A stretch of 64,000 bases of DNA. Origin: Methanomassiliicoccaceae archaeon COG_1. Lineage in GTDB: Archaea; Thermoplasmatota; Thermoplasmata; Methanomassiliicoccales; Methanomethylophilaceae. Each line of letters begins with the position of its first letter. Position 1 is the stretch's first letter. Of this stretch, positions 63,957 to 64,000 are shown one piece after another. Location: positions 606,313 through 670,312 of the forward strand of contig JAQQTI010000001.1 of NCBI GenBank assembly GCA_028561875.1. Reading direction: 5' to 3'. The translations under genes and the position numbers were made by a program. The notes under the pieces are model-generated. The model saw only the letters and a list, made by a program, of their open reading frames with translations, searched no databases and was not told the DNA's origin.

Positions 63957-64000
63957 ATGGCCATCTATTATCACCAGAAGGACTGGAAAACATCCGCATA
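63957..64000 (+). CDS. Start of an unidentified protein (partial)
   Basis: ATG at 63957 opens a frame (MAIYYHQKDWKTSA) that runs off the window. Strong TATA-like sequences lie upstream. No family can be assigned from 14 residues. Confidence 0.4.
   Translation, partial: MAIYYHQKDWKTSA

Larger units (their letters stand above)
53956..64000. other. Lower-GC accessory region starting at tRNA-Tyr
   Basis: From the tRNA-Tyr 3' end to the window end the DNA is visibly less GC-rich and uses more A/T-ending codons than the preceding 53 kb. It contains a Rep-like gene, decayed genes, an IS and exporter/ATPase genes. tRNA 3' ends are common integration sites. No integrase and no second copy of the tRNA 3' segment was found in the window, so the far boundary is unknown. 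Confidence 0.55.

Overview
The window is a chromosomal segment of a GC-rich methanogenic archaeon. It carries an archaeal 16S rRNA gene, archaeal information-processing genes (EF-1alpha, EF-2, aIF2 alpha and beta, exosome, Pop5, Nop10, SRP19, RpoP, prefoldin, proteasome) and an MvhADG-HdrA hydrogenase/heterodisulfide reductase cluster. A 16S gene with no 23S downstream, plus this gene content, points to the Thermoplasmatota, most likely the Methanomassiliicoccales. That placement is inference, because no mcr or methyltransferase gene lies in the window.

Layout. 1-0.65 kb: tail of one gene and a decayed leucine-rich-repeat surface protein beside tRNA-Ala. 0.8-4.2 kb: aroC and a chorismate mutase with a membrane tail, convergent with ilvD. 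4.2-9.3 kb (minus strand): rpsL-rpsG-fusA-tuf-rpsJ. 9.6-11.7 kb: aIF2 beta with an extra TRAM domain, a tRNA methylthiotransferase and tRNA-Gln. 12.0-13.4 kb: unlinked 16S rRNA (minus strand) with a clear promoter. 13.9-19.2 kb: small Sel1 protein, tRNA-Ser, a nuclease-fold protein lacking catalytic residues, MscS and a large repeat-rich surface protein. 19.3-23 kb: phosphoesterases, S8e, SRP19, Nnr. 23-29.3 kb (minus strand): hdrA-mvhD-mvhG-mvhA. 29.9-35.0 kb: Pop5 and the proteasome-exosome superoperon. 35.1-43.6 kb: ABC exporter, DHH phosphoesterase, tyrS, hpt, a TctA-MFS fusion and a thioesterase. 43.7-53.7 kb: a 1247-residue helicase-nuclease, copper export, dph6, rpiA without its own stop, L44e, S27e, aIF2 alpha, Nop10 and PAC2.

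At the intron-containing tRNA-Tyr (53.85-53.96 kb) the sequence changes to a visibly lower-GC accessory region that continues to the end. It holds a Rep-like protein, a GC-rich structured noncoding segment, an AlbA_2 gene split by one in-frame TGA, an IS1634-type transposase with one probable catalytic substitution, a methyltransferase truncated at the IS edge, an FtsX-type ABC exporter behind a perfect operator-like palindrome, and an AAA_14/DUF4143 ATPase behind another palindrome. This looks like integrated mobile DNA that has partly decayed.

One theme recurs in the core part: genes in convergent pairs overrun each other at their 3' ends (chorismate mutase/ilvD, DHH/tyrS, MFS/thioesterase, copA/dph6), and rpiA runs on through rpl44e. 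The most unusual items are the TctA-MFS fusion, the stopless rpiA, the HRDC-DUF4011-helicase-nuclease protein and the tRNA-Tyr-linked element with its paired GAGCGNAGCGA-loop hairpins. Functional names rest on motif and family recognition by eye; no database search was run.
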